Below are positions 4,643 through 6,218 of a stretch of DNA of 6,218 nt, piece by piece (position 1 is the stretch's first letter; each line of letters starts with the position of its first letter). The translations under genes and the position numbers were made by a program. The notes under the pieces were generated by a model. It worked only from the letters and a program-made list of their open reading frames with translations. It was not told where the DNA came from and did not search any database. This DNA is from Bacteroidota bacterium (GTDB taxonomy: Bacteria > Bacteroidota > Ignavibacteria > Kapaibacteriales > UBA2268): NCBI GenBank assembly GCA_027371665.1, contig DAHXMP010000430.1, forward strand, positions 1 to 6,218, read 5' to 3'.

Positions 4643-6218
4643 TTAAAATTGTTGTCCTAGATTAAATAAAAATCGCCAGCCGCTTTTGTCTCCAATTGCC
4701 CCCGGGGGGTCAAATCCATATCCGTAACTGAATCCAATTATTCCGATAGGTGCAATATTGAGCATCAGCCCTACACCGGCGGCTCTTTTTAAATTAAACG
4801 GGTCGGTTACTTTAAGCGTACTCCACACATTTCCGGCTTCTGCGAAACCATAGATATATATAGGCATCGGGCTCATTGATAAAGCTACTCTTAATTCTGC
4901 TGTGTATTTTGCTATTACATTCCCTCCGTAAGTCGGGCCTATAGAATTATCCTGGTAACCTCTCAAAGGTGTTGTCGGAAAATATCCGGATAATCCGCTT
5001 CCACCCATAAAGTATTTTTCTACAGGTGGAATCGTTGTGTCCTGCCTGAAACTTGTGATATATCCCCAGTATGAACTCAAATATAAAACTACCCTGTCGT
5101 AGTCTTCAATTTTAATGAGGGGGTGGACAATATCGAACTTCAATTCATTTTTTATATAATCGGTATTTCCCAAACCGAGTATCCCCATTGCAAAATCGGT
5201 TGAAAAGCTGAATTTTGAACCGTATGTCGGGAAAAACGGATTGTTCATACTGATTCTTGAAATTGATTGTCCGATTGTATATTGAATACCTGTTCGTGTC
5301 AGATATACAGTGTCAGCATGATTCTGTTCAATCCTGAATCTTAAATCGCCTCTGAAATAATCATCCGGCCATTTAAATCTTCTGCCAACATTAAAAGCTG
5401 CACCAATCGTCTTTTGATTGAAATAATAATGTATATTCCTGTAATACAAATTTGCCCCGACAGTCGTTGGTTCATCGAATAGCCAGGGTTCCGTAAATCC
5501 GATAGCAAAAGTCTGATACCTGTTAGCTTGCCCGAATTCCGCCTGAATATTAAAAATTTGTCCTCCTCCTCCCATGAAGGGTTCCGAAAGAGAAAAATTA
5601 TTAAATGTAAGTCCGACTGAACCTGTCAAACCGTAAGTTCCTGCAAAACCTATTGACGCATTAATCATATCGGTTGATTTTTCTTCTACCCTGTAAATTA
5701 AATCAACACTGCTTTCATCAACAGGTTTGACATCCGGTTTGAGTGCTTCGGGATTGAAATAATTCATTGCTCCTAAAGCCCTGACGCTTCTTATGACTGC
5801 TGACCTGTTAAAGAAATCCCCAGGCAAAGTATACAACTCCCTTCTTATAACCTTGTCCTTTGTTTTTGTATTACCTAAAATATCCACACGCCTGATTTTC
5901 AGCCTTTGATTTTCATATACTTTTATCTTAATATCTATCGAATCCGGGGGAACCCTTACTTCTTCGGGAACAAACCTGATTGATAGGTAACCATTATCAG
6001 CATAAAGAGAGAGCACATCAGTCTGGTCTTCGTTTCCATTCAGATTTTTATCGAATTTATCTTTATCATATACATCGCCTTTTTTGAAATCCAGCCTTGA
6101 CAGCAGTAATCTGTCAGGATAAATAGTATTACCCTCGAACTCAATATTTCTGATATAGTATTTTTGTCCTTCATATACTTTTAACTTAATATGTACCTGT
6201 GCATTAGAATCATCATAA
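4643..6218 (-). CDS. bamA: Outer membrane protein assembly factor BamA (N-terminal part beyond window)
   Basis: BamA is the core of the outer-membrane beta-barrel assembly machine. The frame stays open to the right edge and yields 524 C-terminal residues; the GTG at 6016 is internal, because the 67 codons before it are clear POTRA sequence. Residues 1-13 end one POTRA domain. Residues about 14-92 (VYEGQKYYIRNIEFEGNT, then GDVYDKDKF and LSLYADNGYL) and about 96-180 (VYENQRLKIRRVDILGNT, then PGDFFNRSAV) are two complete ones, corresponding to POTRA4 and POTRA5. The 16-strand barrel follows from about 185: GFTEPW (240-245), EKYFMGG (400-406) and LRGYQD (418-423), the equivalent of the VRGF lock motif of loop L6. 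The chain ends GQQF with a terminal phenylalanine, the usual outer-membrane beta-signal. About 250-350 N-terminal residues (signal peptide, POTRA1-3) lie outside. The neighbouring skp genes support BamA over TamA or another Omp85 protein. Confidence 0.94.
   Translation of the reverse strand, partial: YDDSNAQVHIKLKVYEGQKYYIRNIEFEGNTIYPDRLLLSRLDFKKGDVYDKDKFDKNLNGNEDQTDVLSLYADNGYLSIRFVPEEVRVPPDSIDIKIKVYENQRLKIRRVDILGNTKTKDKVIRRELYTLPGDFFNRSAVIRSVRALGAMNYFNPEALKPDVKPVDESSVDLIYRVEEKSTDMINASIGFAGTYGLTGSVGLTFNNFSLSEPFMGGGGQIFNIQAEFGQANRYQTFAIGFTEPWLFDEPTTVGANLYYRNIHYYFNQKTIGAAFNVGRRFKWPDDYFRGDLRFRIEQNHADTVYLTRTGIQYTIGQSISRISMNNPFFPTYGSKFSFSTDFAMGILGLGNTDYIKNELKFDIVHPLIKIEDYDRVVLYLSSYWGYITSFRQDTTIPPVEKYFMGGSGLSGYFPTTPLRGYQDNSIGPTYGGNVIAKYTAELRVALSMSPMPIYIYGFAEAGNVWSTLKVTDPFNLKRAAGVGLMLNIAPIGIIGFSYGYGFDPPGAIGDKSGWRFLFNLGQQF

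Noticed and set aside
6014..6016. GTG as the start of bamA
   Set aside because: The frame continues upstream to the window edge with clear POTRA sequence (VYEGQKYYI, FEGNT), so this codon is an internal valine.

Overview
The window carries a cell-envelope gene cluster read entirely on the minus strand. In transcription order (right to left) it holds the 3' part of bamA, two adjacent Skp/OmpH-type periplasmic chaperone genes, lpxD, a fused lpxC-fabZ gene, and the 5' part of lpxA. The order matches the bamA-skp-lpxD-fabZ-lpxA run of Proteobacteria, with two changes: skp is present twice, and fabZ is joined to the C-terminus of lpxC.

The organism is an AT-rich Gram-negative (diderm) bacterium that makes lipid A. 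The LpxC-FabZ fusion is a known hallmark of the Bacteroidota-Chlorobiota-Ignavibacteriota group, so that lineage is the best inference. The two skp genes have clear AGGAG Shine-Dalgarno sites. Classical Bacteroidia and Flavobacteriia rarely use such sites, so a deeper branch (Ignavibacteria-like or Kapabacteria-like) is slightly favoured. No species can be named from this sequence alone.

Layout: 4643-6218 bamA (last 524 residues, open at the right edge); 4567-4642 short AT-rich gap with a weak promoter candidate; 4027-4566 skp copy 1; 3893-4026 gap with a small hairpin and a TGnTATAAT extended -10 promoter; 3149-3892 skp copy 2, with a GTG start and a basic, proline-rich tail; 3076-3148 gap; 2011-3075 lpxD; 1834-2010 AT-rich gap with two back-to-back inverted repeats; 436-1833 lpxC-fabZ; then after one base lpxA (1-434, open at the left edge). 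No gene-free stretch exceeds 300 bases, and I see no RNA genes, mobile elements or CRISPR arrays.

How the genes work together: LpxA, LpxC and LpxD carry out the first three steps of lipid A synthesis in the cytoplasm. FabZ makes unsaturated acyl-ACP for fatty acid elongation and competes with LpxA for the 3-hydroxyacyl-ACP pool. The Skp-like proteins should hold unfolded outer-membrane proteins in the periplasm, and BamA inserts them into the outer membrane. The cluster therefore couples the lipid and the protein supply of the outer membrane. It is largely a conserved housekeeping region. The less ordinary points are the tailed second Skp paralogue and the structured AT-rich region in front of lpxC-fabZ.
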